Numbered from the stretch's first letter, positions 1 through 7,009 are shown. The stretch: 13,028 nucleotides of DNA from an uncultured Prevotella sp. (GCA_945827565.1 CALZNR010000010.1:1-13028), one strand, 5' to 3'. Made by a program: numbers and translations. The notes: a model not told the origin generated them from the letters alone.

Positions 1-1668
1 GGTGGAATGACATTTGTCGATTTGCGAGACAGGTATGGCATTACACAATTGGTGTTTGATGAATCATCTGATGAATCGCTGTGCGACCAAGCAAACAAAT
101 TGGGGCGCGAATTTTGTATCCAGGTAAAAGGTGTGGTAAGTGAGCGAGAGAGCAAAAACAGCAACATGCCTACTGGAGAAATAGAGATATTGGTTAAGGA
201 ATTGCATGTGCTGAGTAGCAGTCTTACTCCTCCCTTTACCATTGAAGACAATACTGACGGTGGTGATGATATCCGTATGAAGTACCGCTATCTGGATTTG
301 CGAAGAAAGAAGGTGAGAGAGAATCTGGAACTCAGACACAGACTTACTATTTTGGTTCGCAATTTTTTGGATAAGAGAGATTTTATTGAGGTGGAAACTC
401 CCATCCTGATTGGTTCTACACCTGAAGGTGCTCGTGATTTTGTGGTACCTTCACGAATGAATCCTGGTCAGTTTTACGCTTTGCCACAGAGTCCGCAAAC
501 CTTGAAACAGTTGCTGATGGTAAGTGGCTTTGACCGCTATTTCCAAATAGCCAAATGCTTTAGGGATGAAGATTTGCGTGCAGATCGACAGCCGGAGTTT
601 ACACAGATTGACTGTGAGATGAGTTTTGTGGATCAGGAAGATGTGATAACCCTGTTTGAACAGATGATGCGTCATCTATTCAAAGAAGTGCTTGATGTTG
701 ATTTGCCACAGGTGTTGCCACAACTCACTTGGGCAGAAGCCATGAGGCGTTTTGGTAGTGACAAACCAGATATGCGTTTCGGAATGGAGTTCGTAGAGCT
801 GGCTGATGTACTTAAAAACACAGGTACATTCTCTGTTTTCGACAATGCGGCTTATATTGGTGGTATATGCGTTCCTGGATGTGCCAACTATACTCGCAAG
901 CAGTTAGACCAGTTGACAGAATTTGTAAAACGTCCGCAAGTGGGTGCAAGTGGGCTGGTTTACATTAAATATAATGAGGATGGTACTGTCAAGTCGAGCA
1001 TCGACAAGTTCTACTCCCCAGAGGTGCTTGCCCAGTTAAAAGAAAAGGCGCAGGCTAAGGATGGTGACTTGGTGCTGATACTGTGTGGAGATAATGCTAA
1101 TAAAACACGTGTCCAGTTATGCTCCTTGCGATTGGAGATGGCAGAACGTCTGGGCCTGAGGGATAAAAACAAGTTCCAGTGCCTATGGATAGTGGATTTC
1201 CCCTTGTTTGAGTGGAGCGATGAAGAGCAACGCCTCATGTCAACTCACCATCCTTTTACAATGCCCAATCCGGAAGATATTCCTTTGTTGGAAACCAGTC
1301 CGGAAAAGGTGCGTGCCAAGGCATATGACTTTGTGTGCAATGGAATAGAAGTAGGAGGAGGCAGCTTGCGTATCCATGATGGGCAATTACAGGAAAAGAT
1401 GTTTAACATTCTTGGTTTTACACCTGAACAAGCCATGGCGCAGTTTGGCTTCTTGATAAACGCCTTTAAGTATGGAGCACCTCCACATGCAGGCTTGGCG
1501 TTTGGACTTGACAGACTGGTTAGCATCTTTGCCGGTTTGGACTCTATCAGAGACTGTATCGCCTTCCCGAAGAACAACAGTGGCAGAGATGTGATGCTGG
1601 ATGCACCGAGTGTTATAGCAGACAAACAGTTGGCAGAACTTCAGCTGAAGATTGATATAAATCAATGA
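1..1668 (+). CDS. aspS: Aspartyl-tRNA synthetase, 5' end cut by the window
   Basis: Class II aminoacyl-tRNA synthetase that charges tRNA-Asp with aspartate using ATP, in the cytoplasm. The frame is open from base 1. The first ATG (base 7) is internal: the preceding Gly-Gly and [14 protein letters not shown] belong to the N-terminal anticodon-binding OB fold, so only about 25-30 residues should be missing. Counting from base 7: class II motif 1 around 119-133 ([13 protein letters not shown]), the QSPQ substrate loop at 161-164, motif 2 at 185-201 ([17 protein letters not shown]) and motif 3 at 496-510 ([15 protein letters not shown]). A region near 285-400 fits the GAD insertion domain of bacterial AspRS. 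It ends TGA and is followed by a rho-independent terminator. All signature motifs are intact. I cannot say from sequence whether it is discriminating or also charges tRNA-Asn. Confidence 0.97.
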   Translation, partial: GGMTFVDLRDRYGITQLVFDESSDESLCDQANKLGREFCIQVKGVVSERESKNSNMPTGEIEILVKELHVLSSSLTPPFTIEDNTDGGDDIRMKYRYLDLRRKKVRENLELRHRLTILVRNFLDKRDFIEVETPILIGSTPEGARDFVVPSRMNPGQFYALPQSPQTLKQLLMVSGFDRYFQIAKCFRDEDLRADRQPEFTQIDCEMSFVDQEDVITLFEQMMRHLFKEVLDVDLPQVLPQLTWAEAMRRFGSDKPDMRFGMEFVELADVLKNTGTFSVFDNAAYIGGICVPGCANYTRKQLDQLTEFVKRPQVGASGLVYIKYNEDGTVKSSIDKFYSPEVLAQLKEKAQAKDGDLVLILCGDNANKTRVQLCSLRLEMAERLGLRDKNKFQCLWIVDFPLFEWSDEEQRLMSTHHPFTMPNPEDIPLLETSPEKVRAKAYDFVCNGIEVGGGSLRIHDGQLQEKMFNILGFTPEQAMAQFGFLINAFKYGAPPHAGLAFGLDRLVSIFAGLDSIRDCIAFPKNNSGRDVMLDAPSVIADKQLAELQLKIDINQ

Positions 1669-1682
1669 TAATGTGAGGAATC

Positions 1683-1727
1683 GGGCAAAATACAATGATA
1701 TTCAGTTGTTTTTTGCCCAATTTTTTT
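1683..1727 (+). terminator. Rho-independent terminator of aspS
   Basis: GGGCAAAA (1683-1690) pairs exactly with TTTTGCCC (1711-1718). After one mismatch the stem continues four more pairs (ACAA 1692-1695 with TTGT 1706-1709). The loop is about 10 bases, and seven T follow at 1721-1727. It begins 15 bases after the aspS stop codon. The T run abuts the putative -33 element of the next gene. Confidence 0.85.
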
Positions 1728-1755
1728 GTTGTGAATTATATTTACTTTAAATTTG
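1725..1755 (+). promoter_or_regulatory. Bacteroidetes-type promoter for the DUF2582 gene
   Basis: TAAATTTG at 1748-1755 matches the Bacteroidetes -7 consensus TAnnTTTG and is followed by CAAC. TTTG at 1725-1728 matches the -33 element with a 19-base spacer, the expected distance. Transcription would start near 1762, giving a leader of about 48 bases before the ATG at 1810. Confidence 0.7.
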
Positions 1756-1809
1756 CAACGAAATTGCTGATATAAGTGGCAATTATTTATCTGATTAAAT
1801 AAATTAGTT

Positions 1810-2115
1810 ATGGCAGAAAAGAAGACAACAAAGAAGTCAACAGCAGAGGTAGCTAAGTGTGAAGAGGTAAAAAAGGCACCAGCAAAAAGAAGTTGCGGAG
1901 CAACAAAAAAAGCTGCTTTGGTGGTGAATGCTGAGAACGTAGGTTTCAAGGCAGGAGATGTTTATCAGGCTTTGGCGTCATCTGAGTGCGCTTTGTCTGT
2001 GAAAGAAATTGCAAAGAAAGCCAAGATTAGCGAGGAAGAAACCTTGCTGGGTATGGGCTGGCTGTTTAAGGAAGGCAAGATTGTTGCAACTGAAGACAAG
2101 ATTACACTGGCATAA
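1810..2115 (+). CDS. Small winged helix-turn-helix protein with basic tail (DUF2582 type)
   Basis: 101 residues, no signal peptide, so cytoplasmic. Residues 1-36 are a low-complexity Lys/Ala/Thr/Glu tail (MAEKKTTKKSTAEVAK, then KKAPAKRSCGATKK) with Cys17 and Cys29. Residues 37-101 form a compact domain: AGDVYQAL helix, ALSVKEIAKKAKISEEE resembling a helix-turn-helix, then LGMGWLFKEGKIV and a short final strand, the usual winged-helix pattern. This matches, from memory, the Bacteroidetes winged-helix family PF10771. Nucleic-acid binding is inferred from fold and basic tail; no target is known to me. It is monocistronic, with its own promoter and a terminator downstream. The ATG at 1810 follows an AT-rich leader without a Shine-Dalgarno motif, as is normal in this phylum. 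Confidence 0.85.
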   Translation: MAEKKTTKKSTAEVAKCEEVKKAPAKRSCGATKKAALVVNAENVGFKAGDVYQALASSECALSVKEIAKKAKISEEETLLGMGWLFKEGKIVATEDKITLA

Positions 2116-2192
2116 TATGCTGTCCTTACCTCGATAGTGGGGTGTGGACGATGGATGCTCAGTTATCGGCGTGCTTTACTGCACTTGCCTAT

Positions 2193-2243
2193 AAAAATTG
2201 ACCGATGAATAGAGAATTGTAACTGTTCATCGGTCGATTTTTT
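2193..2243. terminator. Bidirectional terminator between convergent genes
   Basis: GACCGATGAA (2200-2209) pairs perfectly with TTCATCGGTC (2226-2235) around a 16-base loop. The stem extends through a G-U pair, a T-A pair and the A run 2193-2197 against the T run 2238-2243. T follows the stem on both strands, so it should stop the rightward DUF2582 transcript and the leftward glycosyltransferase transcript that ends at 2315. Confidence 0.85.
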
Positions 2244-2267
2244 GTTGTTATCTTTTGAGGGCGCATT

Positions 2268-2295
2268 GGGAGGAAACCATGAGGTTCCGTTTCCC
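2268..2295. repeat. Imperfect inverted repeat downstream of the GT4 stop
   Basis: GGGA (2268-2271) pairs with TCCC (2292-2295). GGAAACC (2272-2278) pairs with GGTTCC (2283-2288) with one bulged A. The loop is ATGA and GTT is unpaired at 2289-2291. It lies about 20 bases past the stop of the leftward glycosyltransferase and before the terminator at 2193-2243. No T run follows it, so it is more likely a 3' UTR hairpin than a terminator. Confidence 0.4.
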
Positions 2296-2314
2296 GACTT
2301 TTATTTGCGTGATG

Positions 2315-3469
2315 TTATTTTGAATGGCTACTTGGTGAAAAGCTTTCATATACCTCTAATAACTGCTGTGCAGTGCGCCGCCAAGAGAATAGTTTGGAAC
2401 GCTGAAGCCCCCATTCTTTCTGGAATTGATAATACTCACTATCGACCTCTAATTGAAGAAGCAAAGATGCAATGGCTTCTGGTTTGGTGACATCGCACAT
2501 GGCTGCCTTTTCACCAGCAATTTCGGGCAATGAAGAAGTGATGCCTGTAACTACGGGAGTGCCGCACGCCATAGCTTCTATCAGTGGAATACCGAAACTC
2601 TCTCTCAATGAGGTGTAGAGTACAGCAAAGGCATTCCTGTAAATGTGTGGCATGTCTGTGTTGGGAATGTAATCTGCCAGTATGATAGATGAGCGAATGT
2701 TCTCCATGTGGTGTTTCTTCAATATTGTGTTTAAGTCATGCTCGCGAAAATCACCTATCAGTAGTTTTCTTCTGTGCTTAGATTGTCCTAAGTAATGTGC
2801 ATATGCAAGTATGGTATTCTCTGTATTTTTTTTAGGGTCGGTGTTCCCAAAGAAAAACAGGAATCCGTCTGTACCGGCATATTTCTTGCATATTTGTGAA
2901 GAGAGGGCTTGTTCTTGGAGATTGTCTGATGTGCAAAATCTGCTGTTGTATCCGTTGTAAATCATGCAGATGGCATTGGAAGGCAGGTGTGGAAACCTAC
3001 GTGTAATATTTGTCAACTCGAAATTGGAAACAGTAATAATCTTACTGCATTTATGGATAATTCTTGGCACAATCCACTTTCGATATATCCATCCCAGGTT
3101 TTGATACAGCGATTGATTGGATTGTGTGCGTTTTTCCAAATAAATAATGTCGTGTAGCGTGAGAACTATCGGAACTCGGCAATACAGTGGGGCAGTGTTG
3201 CTGGTACAGTGCAAAATGTCGAGATGATATTTCCTAATTGCTAACGGCAACGCAACTTGTTCCCATAAGGGATAGGAAGGACAACGGATTTCAACAATAT
3301 GAAAATTGTCTGTATTGTGAATACATCTGTCATCGCCAGATTTGACAAATATATAGTATTGGTTCTTCTTGTCCATCAGTTGCAATTGCTTGATTTCTTC
3401 AAGAATCACCATATCCATTCCGTGCTTTTTTTTGCGGAATATCCGTTGTGCCTCTATACCTATGATCAT
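2315..3469 (-). CDS. Glycosyltransferase family 4 (GT-B fold)
   Basis: 384 residues when started at the ATG at 3469. Retaining GT4 enzymes move a sugar from a nucleotide donor to a glycan acceptor at the cytoplasmic face of the inner membrane. The N-terminal part (MIIGIEAQRIFRKKKHGMD) is a typical Bacteroidetes GT4 start. A Rossmann half containing LHDIIYLEKR (105-114) precedes the donor half: FFFGNTDPKKN (206-215), then the EX7E donor-binding motif with Glu290 and Glu298 (ESFGIPLIE), then AMACGTPVVT. The frame extends to a TTG at 3532, but that start would put coding sequence almost against the upstream stop and would precede the family N-terminus, so ATG 3469 is preferred. It is last in the mutarotase-acyltransferase-GT4 run, 66 bases after the acyltransferase. 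Donor and acceptor are unknown. Confidence 0.92.
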   Translation of the reverse strand: MIIGIEAQRIFRKKKHGMDMVILEEIKQLQLMDKKNQYYIFVKSGDDRCIHNTDNFHIVEIRCPSYPLWEQVALPLAIRKYHLDILHCTSNTAPLYCRVPIVLTLHDIIYLEKRTQSNQSLYQNLGWIYRKWIVPRIIHKCSKIITVSNFELTNITRRFPHLPSNAICMIYNGYNSRFCTSDNLQEQALSSQICKKYAGTDGFLFFFGNTDPKKNTENTILAYAHYLGQSKHRRKLLIGDFREHDLNTILKKHHMENIRSSIILADYIPNTDMPHIYRNAFAVLYTSLRESFGIPLIEAMACGTPVVTGITSSLPEIAGEKAAMCDVTKPEAIASLLLQLEVDSEYYQFQKEWGLQRSKLFSWRRTAQQLLEVYESFSPSSHSK

Positions 3470-3535
3470 GTAATCTGATGCTTTGTCTATGTTTAAGTTT
3501 AGTTCGTAAACAACTCTGTGAAGTAAAAACAAACG

Positions 3536-4123
3536 TTACTTGAGAATCCTTATCACCTTGGCAGGATTGCCTGCCACTACTGTATAGGGCTGCACATCTT
3601 TGGTGACAACTGCGCCAGCAGCTATTACAGAGTGGGTTCCAAGGTGCACTCCTTGAAGTATTACGCTGTTGGCTCCAATCCACACATCGTCTTCAATGAT
3701 AATTTCTTGGGTGTTGTAGCCTTGTGTGCAGATTGGTTGGGAGATGTCGCTAAAATTATGGTTCAGTGCAGAGATTGTTACTCCTTGTGCTGTAATCACG
3801 TGCTTACCGATACTTACAGGACCAATGACTGTGTTGTGTAGTCCGATACGTGTGTCATCCCCAATCGACACATCGCCCACTGCATTGTTGATGCAACTAT
3901 AGGATTCAATGACGCTCCGTTTGCCTATGGAAAAATGATGGAATGGAGGTGTATCCATTCTTACACTTCCATAAATTACAGACCCTTTCCCTCTATGTTG
4001 GTATAGGGGTGCTAAACACCTGATATACCATCTGGGGCGCACGAGGAGAGGGTGCATAATGAGGCGGTGCACTATGCATTTGAGCTTTCCATTTCTTTTT
4101 ATGGCTTCCTTGATACTGTGCAT
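3536..4123 (-). CDS. Hexapeptide-repeat acyltransferase (left-handed beta-helix)
   Basis: 195 residues from the ATG at 4123. Hexapeptide-repeat acyltransferases usually move an acetyl group from acetyl-CoA to a sugar hydroxyl or amine as trimers. Repeats of the I/V-G-x-x-x-x kind run from about residue 66 to 178 ([47 protein letters not shown]). His122 in NHNF matches the catalytic-histidine loop of the maltose/galactoside acetyltransferase class, and [11 protein letters not shown] (182-192) is the usual C-terminal end. Residues 1-50 are basic and lack the repeat. A TTG extension to 4162 exists but is unlikely. It lies 43 bases after rhaM and 66 before the GT4 gene in the same direction, so O- or N-acetylation of the same glycan is inferred. 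A serine acetyltransferase identity is unlikely because the CysE N-terminal domain is missing. Confidence 0.88.
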   Translation of the reverse strand: MHSIKEAIKRNGKLKCIVHRLIMHPLLVRPRWYIRCLAPLYQHRGKGSVIYGSVRMDTPPFHHFSIGKRSVIESYSCINNAVGDVSIGDDTRIGLHNTVIGPVSIGKHVITAQGVTISALNHNFSDISQPICTQGYNTQEIIIEDDVWIGANSVILQGVHLGTHSVIAAGAVVTKDVQPYTVVAGNPAKVIRILK

Positions 4124-4166
4124 GTGATTTGTTGTCAATAGGGGAGATACAACTGAACGCAAGCAA

Positions 4167-4484
4167 CTATTCCAAATGGAAAAGTTCTTGCAATGGAATG
4201 GAAACTGGAGAATTGTCAGGATTCACTTCCATGATGTCTGCCATCATATCCCACCATTTTTGAGTTATCGGGTCCACATTGGTCGTATCTTGACTGTTTG
4301 TTTCCTTGTCGCATTTCTGTACAGCAAAAAGGATGTTTGTTTCCTTGTCCCAAAAAATGCTATAGTCACTTACTCCTTGGTCTTTAATCATCTGCACCAG
4401 TTCGGGCCAAATGGCAGCGTGCCTACGTTCGTACTCTTTCTCACATCCCTTTTTGAGAATCATTTTAAATGCAAATCGTTTCAT
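4167..4484 (-). CDS. rhaM: L-rhamnose mutarotase (RhaM family)
   Basis: 105 residues, the full family length. RhaM interconverts the alpha and beta anomers of L-rhamnose and is a small cytoplasmic dimer of ferredoxin-like fold. Residues known to be important in the E. coli enzyme align at the same positions: Tyr18 and His22 in [12 protein letters not shown], and Tyr41 in DYSIFWD. The WW pair in [11 protein letters not shown] and the tail [18 protein letters not shown] are also diagnostic. It starts ATG at 4484 and ends TAG. It is the first of a leftward run with an acyltransferase and a GT4, and a -7 box lies just upstream within the previous gene's end. No rhamnose isomerase, kinase, aldolase or transporter is visible, so a role in catabolism is not supported by its neighbours. 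The substrate could be another 6-deoxysugar. Confidence 0.9.
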   Translation of the reverse strand: MKRFAFKMILKKGCEKEYERRHAAIWPELVQMIKDQGVSDYSIFWDKETNILFAVQKCDKETNSQDTTNVDPITQKWWDMMADIMEVNPDNSPVSIPLQELFHLE

Positions 4485-4533
4485 TGTCTTCAGGTATTTG
4501 TATAATAGTTAGGTGTAAAATTATCTCGCAAAA

Positions 4534-4549
4534 GCAGCGTTAAGGCTGC
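4534..4549 (-). terminator. Possible weak terminator hairpin at the end of the GT2 gene
   Basis: GCAGC (4534-4538) pairs with GCTGC (4545-4549) around a six-base loop that contains the TAA stop codon of the leftward GT2 gene. On the minus strand only four T follow. It is short, and transcription may read through into rhaM. Confidence 0.3.
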
Positions 4550-5436
4550 AAAGTTAGGAAATATCCAATCTTGTATATTCTGAATGCACACAGCGTAGGG
4601 TGCTTGCCACAAAGATGGTTTTGCAGGGCTTTTCTAAACATAATGTAGAACCACTTGAATGGGATATGCAGTCCGTTTTTCTTAATAAAATCGCAGAAGC
4701 CAAGCAACTGGTTATAGCCTTTAAGTTCATCTTGAAATTTGTGTAAGGTGAGCAGACTTTCCTCTGTTTTTTTTAGAAATTCAGCGTTGTTCTCAAATAC
4801 TTCAAATCCCAGTGGATTATTGATGTGCTGTATCTTGACCTTGCTCTCTTGAAGACGCTTTCCGAGTAACACATCCTCGTAACCATATAGTGTGAAGCGG
4901 TTGTCAAACGGAATGCTTGTCATGATGTTTCTCTGTATCATGAAATTAGAAGCATGAAAGTGATGATACGGCTTTTTCTGGCGAACTTCTGCTGATGAGA
5001 GTAAAAGGCAGGAATACTCAAACTTATAGCGCAGGTTTCTCTTCTGTAACTGAGTGCTTGCGTTGCGTACAACATACCCTCCATACACCACATCCTGAGT
5101 ATGATGATTCCAATAGGATGCAAGATAGGAATCGTTGAGAGTGGTCATATCGCTGTCAATGAAAAGCAGACATGAGAATTTGCTTTCATTGGCCAGAAAG
5201 TTCCTATTAGAAGCACGTCCTAAGTTGTGAGGCTGTAAGATGTATTTGCAAAAGGGTAGGTTATTGATGTGCTTATTTTGGCGGATGCTATCTAAGTCAG
5301 AGGAGGCATCGTCGGATATGATAATCTCAAATGGTATGGACAATGCCATTGCCTGTTTGTGCAGGTTGCTTACCAACTGCAAACACGCAAAGTTATATGT
5401 AGGAATGAGTATTGACAGACCTTCGTTATCAACCAT
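4540..5436 (-). CDS. Glycosyltransferase family 2 (GT-A fold)
   Basis: 298 residues, ATG at 5436, TAA stop. Inverting GT2 enzymes use a nucleotide sugar and a divalent metal to extend a glycan on the cytoplasmic face of the membrane. Visible motifs are the first strand LSILIPTYNF (7-16), ISDDASSD (40-47) that binds the nucleotide, NLGRASNRN (71-79), the metal-binding DSD at 94-96 (LFIDSDM), HASNFMIQR (161-169) and the acid pair in GYEDVLLGKRL (185-195), a likely catalytic-base region. The C-terminal 90 residues are basic and aromatic, with no clear transmembrane segment. A divergent promoter region lies upstream, shared with the DUF4923-like gene. The rhaM gene starts 55 bases downstream in the same direction, so read-through is possible. 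Sugar donor and acceptor cannot be assigned. Confidence 0.92.
   Translation of the reverse strand: MVDNEGLSILIPTYNFACLQLVSNLHKQAMALSIPFEIIISDDASSDLDSIRQNKHINNLPFCKYILQPHNLGRASNRNFLANESKFSCLLFIDSDMTTLNDSYLASYWNHHTQDVVYGGYVVRNASTQLQKRNLRYKFEYSCLLLSSAEVRQKKPYHHFHASNFMIQRNIMTSIPFDNRFTLYGYEDVLLGKRLQESKVKIQHINNPLGFEVFENNAEFLKKTEESLLTLHKFQDELKGYNQLLGFCDFIKKNGLHIPFKWFYIMFRKALQNHLCGKHPTLCAFRIYKIGYFLTLQP
4549..4556 (-). promoter_or_regulatory. Putative -7 box for the rhaM-acyltransferase-GT4 run
   Basis: On the minus strand this reads TAACTTTG, a full match to TAnnTTTG, continuing CAGC like the other promoters here. It lies inside the last codons of the GT2 gene, about 65 bases before the rhaM ATG. 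No clear TTTG is seen at -33, so the call rests on the -7 box. Confidence 0.5.
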
Positions 5437-5463
5437 GACTGATGTGTTTCCTTAATCCACCTA

Positions 5464-5498
5464 CAAAAATAATCACTTTATTTGAACAAGATGCCAAA
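5464..5498 (-). promoter_or_regulatory. Bacteroidetes-type promoter for the GT2 gene
   Basis: On the minus strand TATTTTTG (5464-5471) fits TAnnTTTG, and TTTG (5495-5498) fits the -33 element with a 23-base spacer, at the long end of the known range. The start would be near 5457, about 20 bases before the ATG at 5436. Confidence 0.5.
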
Positions 5499-5572
5499 TG
5501 AAATGTTTTTTTTATTCAGAACCACATATTGCGTAATAACAAGGAGTGAATAGCTGTTTTTAGTCTATTTCA

Positions 5573-5604
5573 TTCGTTAGTTTGAAGTAAATGATTTAAC
5601 TTTG
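5573..5604 (+). promoter_or_regulatory. Bacteroidetes-type promoter for the DUF4923-like gene
   Basis: TAACTTTG at 5597-5604, followed by CGGC, matches TAnnTTTG. TTCG at 5573-5576 is one base off the TTTG -33 element with a 20-base spacer. Transcription should start near 5611, about 20 bases before the ATG at 5632. Confidence 0.65.
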
Positions 5605-5631
5605 CGGCCGATAATAAAAAAGAATAAAATT

Positions 5632-6288
5632 ATGAAATTCAAACAAAGTATTTTATTGCTGTTGATGGTGTTGACAAGTAATATGGTGAATGCACAGAGT
5701 AACTTGGCAAATATATTGGGTATGGGGAACAACTCAAGTACATCAGCATTGCAGGGATCCTCTTCAGATATCAGTAGTTTGATATCGGGGATAGCTTCTA
5801 TATTTTCAAAAGACAAGCAGGTGTCAGAAAATTCGATTGTAGGCACATGGGTATATTCAGAGCCTGCCATCCTTTTTCAGTCTGACAATGTGCTGACGCA
5901 GGTTGGTGCAAAATTGACTGCAGAGAAAATAGAGAAAACTTTAAAGACAAAATTGGCGGTGTATGGCATTAAAGAAGGTGCGATGAGTTTTACCTTCAAT
6001 GAAGACGGTACATTTACAGAAATGTTGTCACGAAAAAAACTTACTGGTAAGTGGGCTATCAAGGATGGACAGTTACAACTGACTTATGGTACCTATAGAA
6101 CCAAGACGATAAGCATAACAACACAGCTGGAAAACAATCAAATGATGTTTGTAACGGATGCGTCCAAGTTGTTGGAGATGTTTAAAACGATGACCAGCAA
6201 GAGTACATACACCAGTATGAGTACGCTAAACACCCTGATGAAGTCGGTGAGTGGAATGAAGGTTGGTTTAACTCTTGTTAAAAAATAA
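5632..6288 (+). CDS. Secreted lipocalin-like protein (DUF4923 type)
   Basis: 218 residues from the ATG at 5632. A TTG ten codons upstream overlaps the -7 promoter box and is rejected. Residues 1-21 are a signal peptide: Lys2 and Lys4, the hydrophobic core ILLLLMVLTS, and probable cleavage after VNA at 21/22. No lipobox cysteine is present, so it should be released into the periplasm or exported further. Residues 23-65 are Ser/Asn/Gly rich. From 70 on it resembles small lipocalin-like beta-barrel families: GTWVYSEPAI (71-80), FTFNEDGTFTEML (120-132) and LTGKWAIKDGQLQL (137-150), suggesting repeated strand pairs. The family name is given from memory of Bacteroidetes proteins with this layout. 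The biochemical function is unknown. It has its own promoter and is followed by the rpsP promoter, so it is probably monocistronic. Confidence 0.75.
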   Translation: MKFKQSILLLLMVLTSNMVNAQSNLANILGMGNNSSTSALQGSSSDISSLISGIASIFSKDKQVSENSIVGTWVYSEPAILFQSDNVLTQVGAKLTAEKIEKTLKTKLAVYGIKEGAMSFTFNEDGTFTEMLSRKKLTGKWAIKDGQLQLTYGTYRTKTISITTQLENNQMMFVTDASKLLEMFKTMTSKSTYTSMSTLNTLMKSVSGMKVGLTLVKK

Positions 6289-6330
6289 TAATATTGTGTG
6301 CTGAAGCGTCACAGTGTAAGTCAGAAGTAT

Positions 6331-6338
6331 TACCTTTG
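6331..6338 (+). promoter_or_regulatory. -7 box of the rpsP promoter
   Basis: TACCTTTG is a full match to TAnnTTTG and is followed by CAGC. No good TTTG is visible 19-21 bases upstream. The transcript should begin near 6344, giving a leader of about 50 bases before the rpsP ATG at 6394. Confidence 0.65.
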
Positions 6339-6343
6339 CAGCG

Positions 6344-6360
6344 CCGTTACGAGTTGACGG
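6344..6360 (+). promoter_or_regulatory. Small hairpin at the predicted 5' end of the rpsP mRNA
   Basis: CCGTT (6344-6348) can pair with GACGG (6356-6360), four Watson-Crick pairs plus one G-U, around a seven-base loop. It begins where transcription is predicted to start, so it may cap the 5' end of the mRNA or act in autoregulation. The stem is short and could be chance. Confidence 0.3.
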
Positions 6361-6393
6361 TATTTAATTCAAACCTAATTTAATATTTAACAA

Positions 6394-6945
6394 ATGGCAA
6401 CAAGAATCAGATTACAGCGAGGCGGTCGCAAGAGTTATGCTTTCTACAGCATTGTAATCGCTGATGCAAGAGCACCACGAGATGGTAAATTTACTGAAAA
6501 GATTGGTACATACAATCCAAACACCAATCCAGCCACAGTAGATTTGAATTTTGAACGTGCACTCTATTGGGTTGAGACTGGTGCTCAGCCAACGGACACT
6601 GTACGAAACATCCTGAGCCGTGAAGGCGTTTATTTGATGAAACACCTCCGTGGTGGAGTAAAGAAAGGCGCTTTTGATGAGGCTACCGCGCAGAAGAAAT
6701 TTGATGCATGGAAAGAACTGAAGACAAAGGGTTCTGAGGCTATCCGTGAGAAGGAAGCTAAAGCAAAGAAGGAAGCTGCTGCGAAGGAATTGGAAGCAGA
6801 GAAGAAAATAAACGAAGAAATTGCCAAGAAGGTTGCTGAAAAGAAAGCCGCTGCAGAAGCTGCCAAGGCTGCAGAAGCTGCAGAGGCAGAGGCTGCTGCA
6901 ACTTCAGAAGAGAATGCAGAAGTAGAGAGTGCTACTGAGGCATAA
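6394..6945 (+). CDS. rpsP: 30S ribosomal protein S16 with long charged C-terminal tail
   Basis: 183 residues. S16 binds 16S rRNA early in 30S assembly. Residues 1-82 are the conserved core: [20 protein letters not shown], then [22 protein letters not shown] and [20 protein letters not shown]. The E. coli protein ends near residue 82. Here a further 100 residues follow, with [17 protein letters not shown] (92-108) and then a Lys/Glu/Ala helix from about 115 to 168 that looks like a single long helix or coiled coil, and an acidic end. Long S16 tails of this kind are known from Bacteroidetes, so this is a lineage trait rather than a fusion. The tail's role is unknown to me. The start follows AT-rich sequence without a Shine-Dalgarno motif. 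rimM, trmD and rplS, its partners in many bacteria, are absent. A strong terminator lies 25 bases downstream. Confidence 0.97.
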   Translation: MATRIRLQRGGRKSYAFYSIVIADARAPRDGKFTEKIGTYNPNTNPATVDLNFERALYWVETGAQPTDTVRNILSREGVYLMKHLRGGVKKGAFDEATAQKKFDAWKELKTKGSEAIREKEAKAKKEAAAKELEAEKKINEEIAKKVAEKKAAAEAAKAAEAAEAEAAATSEENAEVESATEA

Positions 6946-6969
6946 GAGAAGCGTTTATTCGTACGGAAT

Positions 6970-7009
6970 AAAAGGATAGAAATCTGTGTGGGATTATCTA
7001 TCCTTTTTT
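6970..7009 (+). terminator. Rho-independent terminator of rpsP
   Basis: AAAAGGATAGA (6970-6980) pairs with TCTATCCTTTT (6997-7007), an 11-pair stem that can extend through AATC (6981-6984) with GATT (6992-6995) past one bulged A. T continues to 7009. It separates rpsP from the next gene on the same strand. Confidence 0.85.

Noticed and set aside
1245..1695. Minus-strand open frames of 102 and 126 residues opposite aspS
   Set aside because: They are shadows of the conserved catalytic region of aspS, and one also crosses the aspS terminator.
2116..2191. Possible structured RNA or tRNA after the DUF2582 gene
   Set aside because: I could not form a cloverleaf or find the T-loop consensus. Only a four-pair GTGC/GCAC stem is visible, which is not enough.
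2242..2490. An 82-residue plus-strand open frame starting TTG
   Set aside because: Most of it lies antisense to the C-terminus of the leftward GT4, it begins next to the terminator, and it shows no recognisable domain or composition of a real protein.
3470..3532. TTG start extending the leftward GT4 by 21 residues
   Set aside because: The ATG at 3469 gives the standard family beginning (IGIEAQRIFR), and the extension has no conserved character.
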